A DNA stretch of 12,289 bases from contig JALUQR010000087.1 in NCBI GenBank assembly GCA_027017505.1, positions 1-12,289 on the forward strand, read 5' to 3'. Under the pieces are notes generated by a model. That model searched no databases, was not told the origin of the DNA, and was given only the letters and a program-made list of their open reading frames with translations. Of this stretch, positions 1 to 6,002 are shown piece after piece; positions within the stretch are counted from its first letter, which is position 1; every line of letters begins with the position of its first letter. The position numbers and the translations under genes were made by a program. Source of the stretch: a bacterium. Its GTDB lineage: Bacteria; Desulfobacterota; GWC2-55-46; DRQE01.

Positions 1-1
1 G

Positions 2-748
2 GGCAACCGCATGGTGTATTTTGAGCTCAAGCCCGAGCCGTTCACATTTCGCATGGACTTTGTGGTTGAAAGACACGAGATAATAAGAAAGGTAACTGCA
101 GATGATGACGGCATCCCCGACAGGGGCACATTCGAGCAGTATCTAAGCCCCTCAAGGTATGTTATACACTCACCCCAGGTGGAAAGGTTCTCCCGCATGG
201 CCGTGGGTGATGCAAAGACATCTGGCATGAGGGCAAGAAGGGTATACGAGTTTGTGCTTGAAAACATGGAGTACAACAAGAAGATACCAGGCTGGGGTAA
301 GGGAGATGTACAGAGGGTGTGTCTTGCGATAAGTGGCGGAAAGAAGGGCACGGGCAACTGTACCGACTTTCACTCATTTTTTACATCGCTCATGCACATG
401 CAGGGTATACCGGTGGTCTTTGAGATGGGCTTTCCACTGAAGCCAACCGCCACGAAACCCGTGGAGGTAGAGGGAGGATACCACTGCTGGGCAAAGTTCT
501 TCATACCAGGGAAGGGATGGGTGCCAGTGGATATATCAGAGGCAGACAAGTATCCCTCAAAGAAGGACTACTTTTTCGGGTCCATATGTGAAAACAGGAT
601 ACTCTTTTCAAGGGGCAGGGACATACTGCTCAACCCCGTGCAGAAGGGCGAAAGGCTTAACTTCTTTGGCCCGGATCCCTACATGGAAATAGACAACCAG
701 CCCTTCACAGGGTTTACAAGAAGGATTATCTACAGGGATGTGGACTAA
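2..748 (+). CDS. Transglutaminase-like domain protein, 5' partial
   Basis: This is a papain-fold, transglutaminase-like protein. Counting from the ATG at 11, the catalytic triad can be read as Cys117 (GTGNCTDFHS), His158 (GGYHCW) and Asp174 (GWVPVDIS), in the order and spacing typical of the family. About 110 residues of beta-rich sequence precede the core. No signal peptide follows the ATG at 11, that ATG has no visible ribosome-binding site, and the frame stays open to the first base. The true start is therefore probably outside the window and the protein is longer than 245 residues. Family members act as proteases, peptidases or amide-forming enzymes; the substrate cannot be told here. The stop codon overlaps that of the convergent gene at 745-951, so there is no spacer or terminator between them. 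The fold is confident; the role is unknown. Confidence 0.85.
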   Translation, partial: GNRMVYFELKPEPFTFRMDFVVERHEIIRKVTADDDGIPDRGTFEQYLSPSRYVIHSPQVERFSRMAVGDAKTSGMRARRVYEFVLENMEYNKKIPGWGKGDVQRVCLAISGGKKGTGNCTDFHSFFTSLMHMQGIPVVFEMGFPLKPTATKPVEVEGGYHCWAKFFIPGKGWVPVDISEADKYPSKKDYFFGSICENRILFSRGRDILLNPVQKGERLNFFGPDPYMEIDNQPFTGFTRRIIYRDVD

Positions 749-951
749 CCCCTCATACCCTCCACAGCACCGTAAAGAAATATAAGAGAGCCCAGTATGA
801 GGACAACCACATGGAAGGGGTCCACACTTATGCCCGCCTTAACCGAGAACACTATGTTAAGCCCGCCTATAAAGAAGAGCACACTGCCGAATATCTTCTT
901 TTTGAGACCAGGTGGGGATTTTATCTCTCTGTTTCTTTCGCCTGAATCCAT
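745..951 (-). CDS. Small two-helix membrane protein, last gene of the minus-strand operon
   Basis: This is a 68-residue protein that I do not recognise. A charged N-terminus (about residues 1-19, with KKK at 17-19) is followed by two hydrophobic segments near residues 20-36 and 46-62, so it is predicted to be an integral membrane hairpin with both ends on the positive, cytoplasmic side. It starts three bases after the stop of the CcdA-like gene and is therefore probably co-transcribed and translationally coupled with it. A GAGG sequence lies directly against the ATG, too close for a normal ribosome-binding site, which fits re-initiation after the upstream stop. Its stop codon overlaps that of the convergent transglutaminase-like gene. 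It may be an accessory of the thiol-redox system, but that rests only on position. Confidence 0.65.
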   Translation of the reverse strand: MDSGERNREIKSPPGLKKKIFGSVLFFIGGLNIVFSVKAGISVDPFHVVVLILGSLIFLYGAVEGMRG

Positions 952-954
952 CCT

Positions 955-1635
955 CTACTTTATAAAGGGCTTTAGTATGAGTGACTTGTAGTATATCATA
1001 TATCCCGTTATGTTCAAAAGCCCCAGCACCACAAGAAGGAAAGAAAAGAATCTTCTGAGTGTGGTGTTGTGTCTTCTGTATGCCCCTGTTGAGTTGATAA
1101 TGCCTATTACCATAAGCCCTGCAATCGTAAGGGAGATGCCAAGTCCTGTTGCGTAGAGAAAAGACAGAAAAAGCCCTGTCTTCATGCTCTCGGGTTGCAT
1201 GGCTATGGTGAATATCTTGGAGAGGGATGGGCTTATGCAGGGCATGTATACTATGCCAAAGGCCACACCCAGCAGAAACCCGCCAGGCCAGTAAAGCCAG
1301 TCCTTGACAAGGTGGACCGCCCTTGAAAACAGAAACACCCCTGTTACGAGTATGTACACACCACCTGCCCTCTTGAGTATGGCTGTGGGTACGGGATTTA
1401 CCGCCATAAATAGCGGAGAATGCATGAGAGAGAAGGATATGGCAAAACCCAGAACGAAAAACAGCACTGGCAGTAGAAACTCCCTTGCGGGTGCCCTTCT
1501 TTCAGCACCTATGAGAAACAGAGAGGCCATGAATGCGATAAAGAACGGGGTTATCTGCATTATGCAGGCCTGCCATATGCTCCAGAAGGTGGCAAAACCA
1601 CCCCAGAGGGCCTCCAGAGGGGTAAGCTCCATCAT
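955..1635 (-). CDS. ccdA: CcdA/DsbD-type transmembrane thiol-disulfide transporter
   Basis: This is a 226-residue polytopic membrane protein of the CcdA/DsbD transmembrane family. About six hydrophobic helices are visible. The two functional cysteines sit where the family has them: Cys24 (QACIMQITP) in the first helix and Cys133 (YMPCISPSL) in the fourth, each near a helix-breaking proline. CcdA proteins take electrons from cytoplasmic thioredoxin and pass them to periplasmic thioredoxin-like proteins, which keep the CXXCH cysteines of apocytochromes c reduced. The two TlpA-like genes directly upstream are the natural partners. The start overlaps the previous stop as ATGA, and a second ATG follows immediately at 1632. 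The symbol is used in the family sense; a DsbD-like partner specificity is possible. Confidence 0.85.
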   Translation of the reverse strand: MMELTPLEALWGGFATFWSIWQACIMQITPFFIAFMASLFLIGAERRAPAREFLLPVLFFVLGFAISFSLMHSPLFMAVNPVPTAILKRAGGVYILVTGVFLFSRAVHLVKDWLYWPGGFLLGVAFGIVYMPCISPSLSKIFTIAMQPESMKTGLFLSFLYATGLGISLTIAGLMVIGIINSTGAYRRHNTTLRRFFSFLLVVLGLLNITGYMIYYKSLILKPFIK

Positions 1636-2171
1636 CGGAGTACCTCTTCTATCCAGTCATAGTAGAGCTGGCCAACCTCTTTTATGTTACCAAAGTAGAC
1701 GCGTTTTACCTTCTGCTCTCCATCCACAAACACCGTTACAGGTGGAGCATCCACCCCGTAGAGAGTGGAAATGGAGCCATCTGTGTCATAACCTGCGGGA
1801 ATGGACACCCCCCTTTCCCTTAAAAACTCCCTGAAGTTTTCCGCACTGTCCTGTATGCCGATTAGAAGAAACTCTGTGCCACTGGGATGGTACCTTCGGT
1901 AGGCCTCCTCAAGGAATGGCACCGATTCGTTCGAACAGGGACACCAGGACGCCATGAAAGATATGATAACCGGGGTTCCACGGTATGCCTGCAGTGTCCA
2001 GGTGGTGCCATCGAAGAGCTCGAGACTGAACCCCGGGGCAGTTGTTCCAACAGCTATGAGCCTGCGTCCCTTGCGAGCATCGGAACAGCCCTGTGCCACC
2101 AGAATCGTGCCTGCAAGCACAAGTACCACGGGAAGAGCCCAGCAGGTGTTAAAGAAGCTTTTCCAGCTCAT
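1632..2171 (-). CDS. TlpA-like thioredoxin-fold lipoprotein with a CPC motif
   Basis: This is a 179-residue exported thioredoxin-fold protein. I chose the ATG at 2171 over an in-frame TTG at 2201 because the ATG has a GAGG 12 bases upstream and opens straight into a lipoprotein signal peptide with lipobox VAQGC (Cys29). The fold aligns closely with the gene upstream, sharing FSLELFDGTT and ASWC, and a cis-proline region (DAPPVTVF) is present. The active site is odd. Where TlpA and ResA have WCGPC, this protein has WCPCS (Cys77, Cys79, Ser80), so the second redox cysteine is shifted and its usual place is a serine. It may form a CXC disulfide or act through one cysteine. The two lipoproteins appear to be a diverged tandem duplication, and the CcdA-like gene follows with an ATGA overlap. 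Confidence 0.85.
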   Translation of the reverse strand: MSWKSFFNTCWALPVVLVLAGTILVAQGCSDARKGRRLIAVGTTAPGFSLELFDGTTWTLQAYRGTPVIISFMASWCPCSNESVPFLEEAYRRYHPSGTEFLLIGIQDSAENFREFLRERGVSIPAGYDTDGSISTLYGVDAPPVTVFVDGEQKVKRVYFGNIKEVGQLYYDWIEEVLR

Positions 2172-2652
2172 CTTTAAGGAGTTCCTCTGTAACAGCGCCA
2201 AGGTGGGTGTATCTTATAATGCCCTCTCTGTCTATTATAAATGTGGTTGGCACACCCATAACGCCGTAAAGGTCTGTTATCTTCTGGTCTCTGTCAAGTC
2301 CTGTGGGAAAGGTAAGCCCGTGCTTTTCTATGAACTTTTTTGCATCCTCCTCTGTATCCTGCGTGGCAATACCCAGGAAGACCACACCCATCTTTGAGTA
2401 CTTCCTGAAGGCCCTTTCAAGCTCGGGGGCCTCCCTCTTGCACGGGCCACACCAGGATGCCCAGAAGTTAAGCACCACGAGCTTTCCCCTGTGCTCTGAA
2501 AGCGTGAATGTTGTGCCATCAAATAGCTCAAGGGAGAACTCCTCAGCCCTCTTTGGCTCCTGCGTGGGGGTAGACTCCCTCTCCGAACAGCCGTAGATAC
2601 CTATGAGGATAAAGAAGAGAACAAGCGCAATACCCTTAAAGCTTCTTTTCAT
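2149..2652 (-). CDS. resA: ResA/TlpA-family thiol-disulfide oxidoreductase lipoprotein
   Basis: This is a 167-residue periplasm-facing thioredoxin-fold lipoprotein. The ATG at 2652 is preferred over a TTG at 2664 because it has a strong ribosome-binding site (GAGGGAG just upstream) and begins a lipoprotein signal peptide with lipobox IYGC (Cys22). The redox site WCGPC (Cys68, Cys71) follows a NFWAS strand, and the cis-proline loop reads GVPTTFIID. The family reduces the haem-attachment cysteines of apocytochrome c, receiving electrons from CcdA. The gene begins 17 bases inside the end of the upstream CX3CH gene and overlaps the second TlpA-like gene by 23 bases, so translation is probably coupled along the operon. 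The molecular activity is well supported; the ResA-versus-TlpA label is a convention. Confidence 0.9.
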   Translation of the reverse strand: MKRSFKGIALVLFFILIGIYGCSERESTPTQEPKRAEEFSLELFDGTTFTLSEHRGKLVVLNFWASWCGPCKREAPELERAFRKYSKMGVVFLGIATQDTEEDAKKFIEKHGLTFPTGLDRDQKITDLYGVMGVPTTFIIDREGIIRYTHLGAVTEELLKDELEKLL

Positions 2653-3451
2653 AATCTCCCTCAAAATCAGGTATTGGCAGTTGCCAGAAAAACCGCCTTT
2701 TCTTTAAACCAGGAGGAGCAATGACAACCTCAAAACCACTGAGCTCTTCTACCCTTATCGGTGGAAAGAAAAGTAGCCCCTCTTTGTGATGACCCTTGCT
2801 GTCTGTGTAAAAAACATTCCACTCCACGGGCTTGAGTTCTCTACCTTTATACATCAAGACCGAGAGATTTGCAAGGTTCCAGTCTGGAAGCACGCTCTGG
2901 TGGGTGTTGAGAAACACAAGGAATATGGTCCTGTCTGTGGACACCTCTTCTTTAACGCCAAGGTAGGGAAGAACATCACGCAGTTTGTGGGGTATGTATA
3001 TTATGTCTATGTAGAGGTCATCCTCGCCAAAGTCCATCCGCCACATGTGTCTTTTAAGAAACCTCATGAGCTCGTCAGATATCATTGTGGGCACATTGCT
3101 CAGGAAGTTCTCCTGTAGATATATAACCACGCTCTCCCTTACAGGCCTTCTTATGTAGGACTTTTCTGACATCCTTTCAACTATCTCCTCCCATTCCTTT
3201 GCGGTCCGTGGTGTTCTCTCTATCACATCACGGCTGTGGCATCTTCTGGTGCAGGTTGCCTCATAGAGGAGCTTTATTTCCCCCGGGGTCAGTTCACCGA
3301 GAAGTGAAAAACTGTAAAGCAGAAGCCTTGTGCGGGTGTAGGTGTAGTTTAAAACACCCTCGGGGGGGTTCACAAAAAAACGGACAAACCCCGCATACCC
3401 TGCAACCACCAGTAAAACCATAACCATAATGCTTGCAACAAGGACTCTCAT
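2636..3451 (-). CDS. Membrane-anchored cytochrome-like protein with a CX3CH haem motif
   Basis: This 271-residue protein has an N-terminal membrane anchor or uncleaved signal (residues 3-23). At residues 57-100 it has a helical segment resembling the small monohaem domain found in quinohaemoprotein amine dehydrogenase-type and related cytochromes: a haem motif followed by HSRDVIERTPRTAKEWEEIV. The motif is CTRRCH (Cys67, Cys71, His72), with three residues between the cysteines rather than two. The bases at 3228-3260 read unambiguously, so this is not a reading error on my side. Residues 140-260 form a beta-rich domain I do not recognise. The gene lies between the CcmH-like gene (ATGA overlap) and resA, which suggests a role in or near cytochrome assembly or electron transfer. 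Haem binding is likely but unproven. Confidence 0.75.
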   Translation of the reverse strand: MRVLVASIMVMVLLVVAGYAGFVRFFVNPPEGVLNYTYTRTRLLLYSFSLLGELTPGEIKLLYEATCTRRCHSRDVIERTPRTAKEWEEIVERMSEKSYIRRPVRESVVIYLQENFLSNVPTMISDELMRFLKRHMWRMDFGEDDLYIDIIYIPHKLRDVLPYLGVKEEVSTDRTIFLVFLNTHQSVLPDWNLANLSVLMYKGRELKPVEWNVFYTDSKGHHKEGLLFFPPIRVEELSGFEVVIAPPGLKKRRFFWQLPIPDFEGDYEKKL

Positions 3452-3867
3452 CTTCGCCTTAAAAACCTCGCAACAGTAATATACACCATACCGAAGAGAA
3501 TGAAAACCCAGATGACACCCCCTGCTATGGCTATAGCCCAGTCAGTGGTGTTGAATCCCCTTGTGTACTGGTATATCTTGCCTTGGATTTTCTGAAACGG
3601 GCTTAGGCGGGCCTCCTCACCGTATTTCTTTATAAAGTAGTCTATTATCTCCTCCTTGCTCTTGCCCTGCGCTATGAGGCTTCCTATCTCGTTTTTCCAG
3701 CGCAGTCCACAGCTCATGTTGCAGTCCTCAAGCACCAGCGGACAATCACATGGACAGGCAAGCTCCCCTGCAGCCTCCATAACAGTTGTTGCAAGGACTG
3801 ACACGGAAGATAGAAGAAAACATAGGGTTAACAGCGCTATGAAGCCTTCTTTGACCTTATAAACCAT
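3448..3867 (-). CDS. CcmH-family cytochrome c maturation protein, cysteine-rich variant
   Basis: This 139-residue protein has an N-terminal signal (residues 7-26), a short helical periplasmic domain and a C-terminal transmembrane helix (about 113-134). The core resembles CcmH/CycL/NrfF: a cysteine motif, then helices reading IGSLIAQGKSKEEIIDYFIK and YGEEARLSP, matching the family's EGxSxxxIxxYxxxxYG pattern. CcmH normally has LRCXXC and takes part in thiol exchange with apocytochrome c. Here the motif is LACPCDC followed by two more cysteines (Cys38, 40, 42, 49, 53), reminiscent of cysteine-rich relatives in non-proteobacterial lineages. The start overlaps the upstream gene by 31 bases, and the stop overlaps the next start as ATGA. 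Family placement is good; the exact chemistry of the five cysteines is open. Confidence 0.8.
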   Translation of the reverse strand: MVYKVKEGFIALLTLCFLLSSVSVLATTVMEAAGELACPCDCPLVLEDCNMSCGLRWKNEIGSLIAQGKSKEEIIDYFIKKYGEEARLSPFQKIQGKIYQYTRGFNTTDWAIAIAGGVIWVFILFGMVYITVARFLRRR

Positions 3868-4595
3868 ACAGTTATCATCCCCAAAAGCAAAAGCCCTGTG
3901 ACAAAACCAGCATAGATGAATATCCTCACCAGCCGCTGTGTGGAATAGGGAGAGCCGGTTTGCTGTGTGCCACTTCTCATCATCGGTGGAGAATACTTTA
4001 TATCCACAGAGGGCTTTGCATCCTCCTTGAAGTAAGAGATGTTAAATTTTATGGATTCACCTCCTTTTAGAGCCTCTATCTGGTATACAAGATGGGTGAA
4101 CCCGTTCCTGAGAGTGGGTTCACCAGGTGGAGACACTGTAAACTCCCTTGCACGCAGGGGTTGCTGTATGTCCACCTCCATGGTGTCAACAGGATAGAGG
4201 GTCTTTATGGTGTAGGTGAAGCTCTTTCTGCCCGCACCTTCAAGCGGGGGTGTGTGAAAACTGAGGTAGAAGTTTGGATAGGGCAGTGTGAGGGTTATCC
4301 TGTCAAACCCGTCATAGGCACTGACGGTGTAGAGCTGGCAGAAGTGCTCACCCCTGGGAGATACACTGCAGGCATCACTTACAACAGAACCCTTTGGTAT
4401 GAGAAAACCTGCCTCTGCAGGAAACACGGTCGCATCAGAGAACCTTCCATCATATATGACCAGCACACCAGGGTCATCATACTCAGGCCATATCTTTATG
4501 TTCATCCTTCCAATTGAAAGATTATCAGCACCAGATGACGGCGCTGAAAACAGCAGTGAAAGGGCAATAAATGCGTAGAATATGATATTTATCAT
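3837..4595 (-). CDS. Exported membrane-anchored protein of unknown function, first gene of the minus-strand operon
   Basis: This 252-residue protein has a signal peptide (about residues 1-23, ending SGADN), a beta-strand-rich extracytoplasmic domain (25-200) and a C-terminal transmembrane helix (about 225-247) ending in a short basic tail. Two cysteines, Cys76 and Cys86, could form a disulfide (SDACSVSP and HFCQLY). I do not recognise the family. The layout, a surface beta domain held by one helix, fits an assembly factor or binding protein. The gene opens the operon carrying CcmH-like, TlpA-like and CcdA-like genes, so a role in cytochrome c maturation or oxidase assembly is plausible by association only. 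The ATG at 4595 has a very AT-rich leader with no clear ribosome-binding site, so its translation may be weak or assisted in some other way. Confidence 0.75.
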   Translation of the reverse strand: MINIIFYAFIALSLLFSAPSSGADNLSIGRMNIKIWPEYDDPGVLVIYDGRFSDATVFPAEAGFLIPKGSVVSDACSVSPRGEHFCQLYTVSAYDGFDRITLTLPYPNFYLSFHTPPLEGAGRKSFTYTIKTLYPVDTMEVDIQQPLRAREFTVSPPGEPTLRNGFTHLVYQIEALKGGESIKFNISYFKEDAKPSVDIKYSPPMMRSGTQQTGSPYSTQRLVRIFIYAGFVTGLLLLGMITVWFIRSKKAS

Positions 4596-4603
4596 GTTTA
4601 TAA

Positions 4604-4633
4604 AATAGAATTAAAAATTTTTAAAAAAATTTC
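4604..4633 (+). promoter_or_regulatory. AT-rich tract with a 14-base palindrome, UP-element-like
   Basis: Nearly all A and T, this stretch includes the perfect palindrome TTAAAAATTTTTAA at 4611-4624. It ends one base before the -35 box of the plus-strand promoter, where an UP element contacting the RNA polymerase alpha subunit would sit. It is also the leader of the minus-strand operon. The role is inferred from composition and position. Confidence 0.4.
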
Positions 4634-4664
4634 TTGACAGGGTTGAGATGTTCTGCTATTTAAT
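4634..4664 (+). promoter_or_regulatory. Sigma-70-type promoter for the plus-strand cytochrome operon
   Basis: A perfect TTGACA lies at 4634-4639. The best -10 is TTTAAT at 4659-4664 (19-base spacer); TATTTA at 4657-4662 (17-base spacer) is a weaker alternative. The AT-rich tract lies directly upstream. Initiation would be near 4670, giving a leader of about 90 bases before the ATG at 4759. Confidence 0.5.
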
Positions 4665-4681
4665 TAACCAGCTTTCCAAAC

Positions 4682-4710
4682 ATTATATCACTGGAGCTTT
4701 TAAAATACAA
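4682..4710 (-). promoter_or_regulatory. Extended -10 promoter for the minus-strand operon
   Basis: Read on the minus strand, TGATATAAT gives a perfect -10 with the extended TGN element (TATAAT at 4687-4682). A poor -35, TTGTAT, lies 17 bases upstream (4710-4705). Initiation would be near 4675, about 80 bases before the ATG at 4595. This start lies within a few bases of the predicted plus-strand start, so each transcript would cross the other promoter. Confidence 0.45.
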
Positions 4711-4741
4711 TCCTGTCTTGAGGAGAGGGGGATCAATCATT

Positions 4742-4749
4742 AAGGAGGT
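4742..4749 (+). promoter_or_regulatory. Near-consensus ribosome-binding site
   Basis: AAGGAGGT lies nine bases before the ATG at 4759. It is the best Shine-Dalgarno match in the window and fixes the start of the dihaem cytochrome gene. It suggests high expression. Confidence 0.8.
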
Positions 4750-4758
4750 CTTTAAACA

Positions 4759-5448
4759 ATGAACGGTGAGAGTATAAGAAAACTTCTGGTTTTCTGTACA
4801 GTCATTGGTGTTGTTATTGGTATTTCTGCAACTGGTGGTTTTGCAGGCCCGAAAGAGGGAGAGGCAATATTTAAGAAGAACAACTGTGGTGAGTGTCATC
4901 AGACGAAGGGTCCTGCAAAGGAGAAGACATTCAAGGACCAGCTCAAAAAGAAGGGCCCCGAGCTCTGGTATGCGGGCGATAAGTTCAAGAAGGACTGGCT
5001 TGAACAGTGGCTTGCAAAACCAACCATAATAAGGCCTCTTAAGTATAATTCCATAACGGAAAAGAACCCCGGTGGTCATCCCGCACTTTCCGAGAAGGAT
5101 GCAAAGGAGGTTGCAGCCTATCTTCTTACCCTCAAGTCAGGTATAGTGAAGGAAGGGGTTGTAAAGGAGAAGTCGAGCCCCAGGGCAAAACTCAGCTTCA
5201 CCAAGAAGTACGGCTGTGTGGGCTGTCACACCATAAAGAAGGGTAAAAAGAAGATAGGTGGCATAACAGGGCCAGACCTTTCAGAGGCGGGAAAGAGGCT
5301 TAAGGGAGACTGGGTATACATGTATCTTAAAAAGCCCAAGGTATTCAAGCCCGTAAAGCGTATGCCCATATTCACCGGTATTATAAACGATGCAGAGATG
5401 AAGGCACTTGCAGGTTTCGTAGCAAGTCAGGGGAGGAAGAAAAAATGA
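4759..5448 (+). CDS. Periplasmic dihaem cytochrome c
   Basis: This 229-residue exported protein has a signal peptide (residues 7-29, cleavage near GGFAG) and two class I-like cytochrome c domains. Haem 1 is at Cys43-Cys46-His47 (CGECH) and haem 2 at Cys153-Cys156-His157 (CVGCH). Haem 2 has the usual distal methionine candidate, Met202, in RMPIF. In domain 1 the matching place reads NPGGHPALSE, so His107 stands where methionine is expected and that haem may be bis-histidine. The protein is very lysine-rich, which gives a strongly basic surface suited to docking acidic partners. It is the first gene of the plus-strand cluster, with a consensus ribosome-binding site, and its stop overlaps the next start as ATGA. 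Its role as a soluble electron carrier to or from the membrane complex encoded downstream is inferred. Confidence 0.88.
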   Translation: MNGESIRKLLVFCTVIGVVIGISATGGFAGPKEGEAIFKKNNCGECHQTKGPAKEKTFKDQLKKKGPELWYAGDKFKKDWLEQWLAKPTIIRPLKYNSITEKNPGGHPALSEKDAKEVAAYLLTLKSGIVKEGVVKEKSSPRAKLSFTKKYGCVGCHTIKKGKKKIGGITGPDLSEAGKRLKGDWVYMYLKKPKVFKPVKRMPIFTGIINDAEMKALAGFVASQGRKKK

Positions 5449-5840
5449 AGAAGAGAGCGCTTCTACTGACACTTTCCTTTCTTTTAGCATTCGTATTTAC
5501 AGGTGGCTACCAGGTGCTGGCAGCTACGGCAAAGGAGAACTACGAATGGTACTGCACCCAGTGTCACGGGCTGAAGGGCACGGGTGATGGGCCAAATGCA
5601 AGGCCATCAAAGTATGGTATAAAACAGCCCGATATGTCCGTTACCCCCAGGAATCACACAAGCCCAAAAGACATGAACAAGCTCTCTGACGAGGACATAA
5701 GGCTCGCAATCAAGGACGGGGGTAAGGCGGTCAGCAAATCCGCACTAATGCCACCCTTTGGTAAGACCCTTACAGAAAAAGAGATAGACGAGCTGGTAAA
5801 GTACCTGCGCAAACTCTGTAAATGCAAGGGTAAAGAGTAG
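5445..5840 (+). CDS. Periplasmic monohaem cytochrome c
   Basis: This 131-residue exported class I cytochrome c has a signal peptide at residues 1-26 (cleavage near VLA|AT), haem motif Cys37-Cys40-His41 (CTQCH) followed by G-x-x-G-x-G-DGP, and a likely distal ligand Met102 (ALMPPFG), then the usual C-terminal helix (EKEIDELVKYLRKL). The C-terminus carries an extra Cys-Lys-Cys (residues 125-127) after that helix, which is unusual and could form a disulfide. It overlaps the dihaem cytochrome gene by four bases and is surely co-translated with it. It probably acts as a small soluble electron carrier in the same chain. Confidence 0.88.
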   Translation: MKKRALLLTLSFLLAFVFTGGYQVLAATAKENYEWYCTQCHGLKGTGDGPNARPSKYGIKQPDMSVTPRNHTSPKDMNKLSDEDIRLAIKDGGKAVSKSALMPPFGKTLTEKEIDELVKYLRKLCKCKGKE

Positions 5841-5842
5841 TC

Positions 5843-5944
5843 TCAGTGGGTGAAGTAGTGGACTAACAGAAGCACTATAACTATGAGGTTTACCACGAGT
5901 CCCGTGAATATCAGGTAATCTGCGGGGGTTGGTTGCCACTTCAT
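5843..5944 (-). CDS. Candidate 33-residue one-helix membrane protein, antisense to the cluster
   Basis: An ATG-to-TGA frame on the minus strand encodes 33 residues: a polar start MKWQPTPADY, one long hydrophobic helix (about residues 11-29, rich in Val, Leu and Ile) and the short tail HYFTH. The layout is that of the small helix subunits found with respiratory oxidases. A perfect TTGACA and a perfect TATAAT 18 bases apart lie just upstream, putting initiation almost on the ATG, so the message would be nearly leaderless; no good ribosome-binding site is visible. It faces against its neighbours and transcription would run antisense into the monohaem cytochrome gene. I do not recognise the sequence. 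The membrane-protein pattern and the promoter support it; length and orientation argue for caution. Confidence 0.5.
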   Translation of the reverse strand: MKWQPTPADYLIFTGLVVNLIVIVLLLVHYFTH

Positions 5945-5981
5945 GGGCTAAATTATAATATCAAGAGGCAGGACTTGTCAA
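5933..5981. promoter_or_regulatory. Candidate bidirectional promoter with a palindromic -10
   Basis: ATTATAAT at 5952-5959 is its own reverse complement and supplies a TATAAT to each strand. Minus strand: TATAAT at 5957-5952 with a perfect TTGACA at 5981-5976 and an 18-base spacer. Plus strand: TATAAT at 5954-5959 with TTGCCA at 5933-5938 and a short 15-base spacer. The minus side serves the 33-residue frame and the plus side the 34- and 37-residue frames. The minus side is the stronger match. Confidence 0.45.
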
Positions 5982-6002
5982 ACAAGGGGTGATTCTTTAA
6001 AG

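Noticed and set aside
1304..1834. Open frame of 176 codons on the plus strand
   Set aside because: It lies antisense across the CcdA-like and CPC TlpA-like genes, both of which have recognisable domains. It shows no coherent domain or export signal of its own.
2653..2664. TTG start at 2664 for the ResA-like gene (and likewise TTG 2201 for its paralogue)
   Set aside because: Both TTG codons lack ribosome-binding sites, while ATG codons at 2652 and 2171 follow purine-rich sites and begin directly at the lipoprotein signals.
4660..5079. Open frame of 139 codons on the minus strand over the control region and dihaem cytochrome
   Set aside because: It is antisense to a clear CXXCH protein and overlaps both predicted promoters. 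The product is an unpatterned Leu/Cys-rich sequence.
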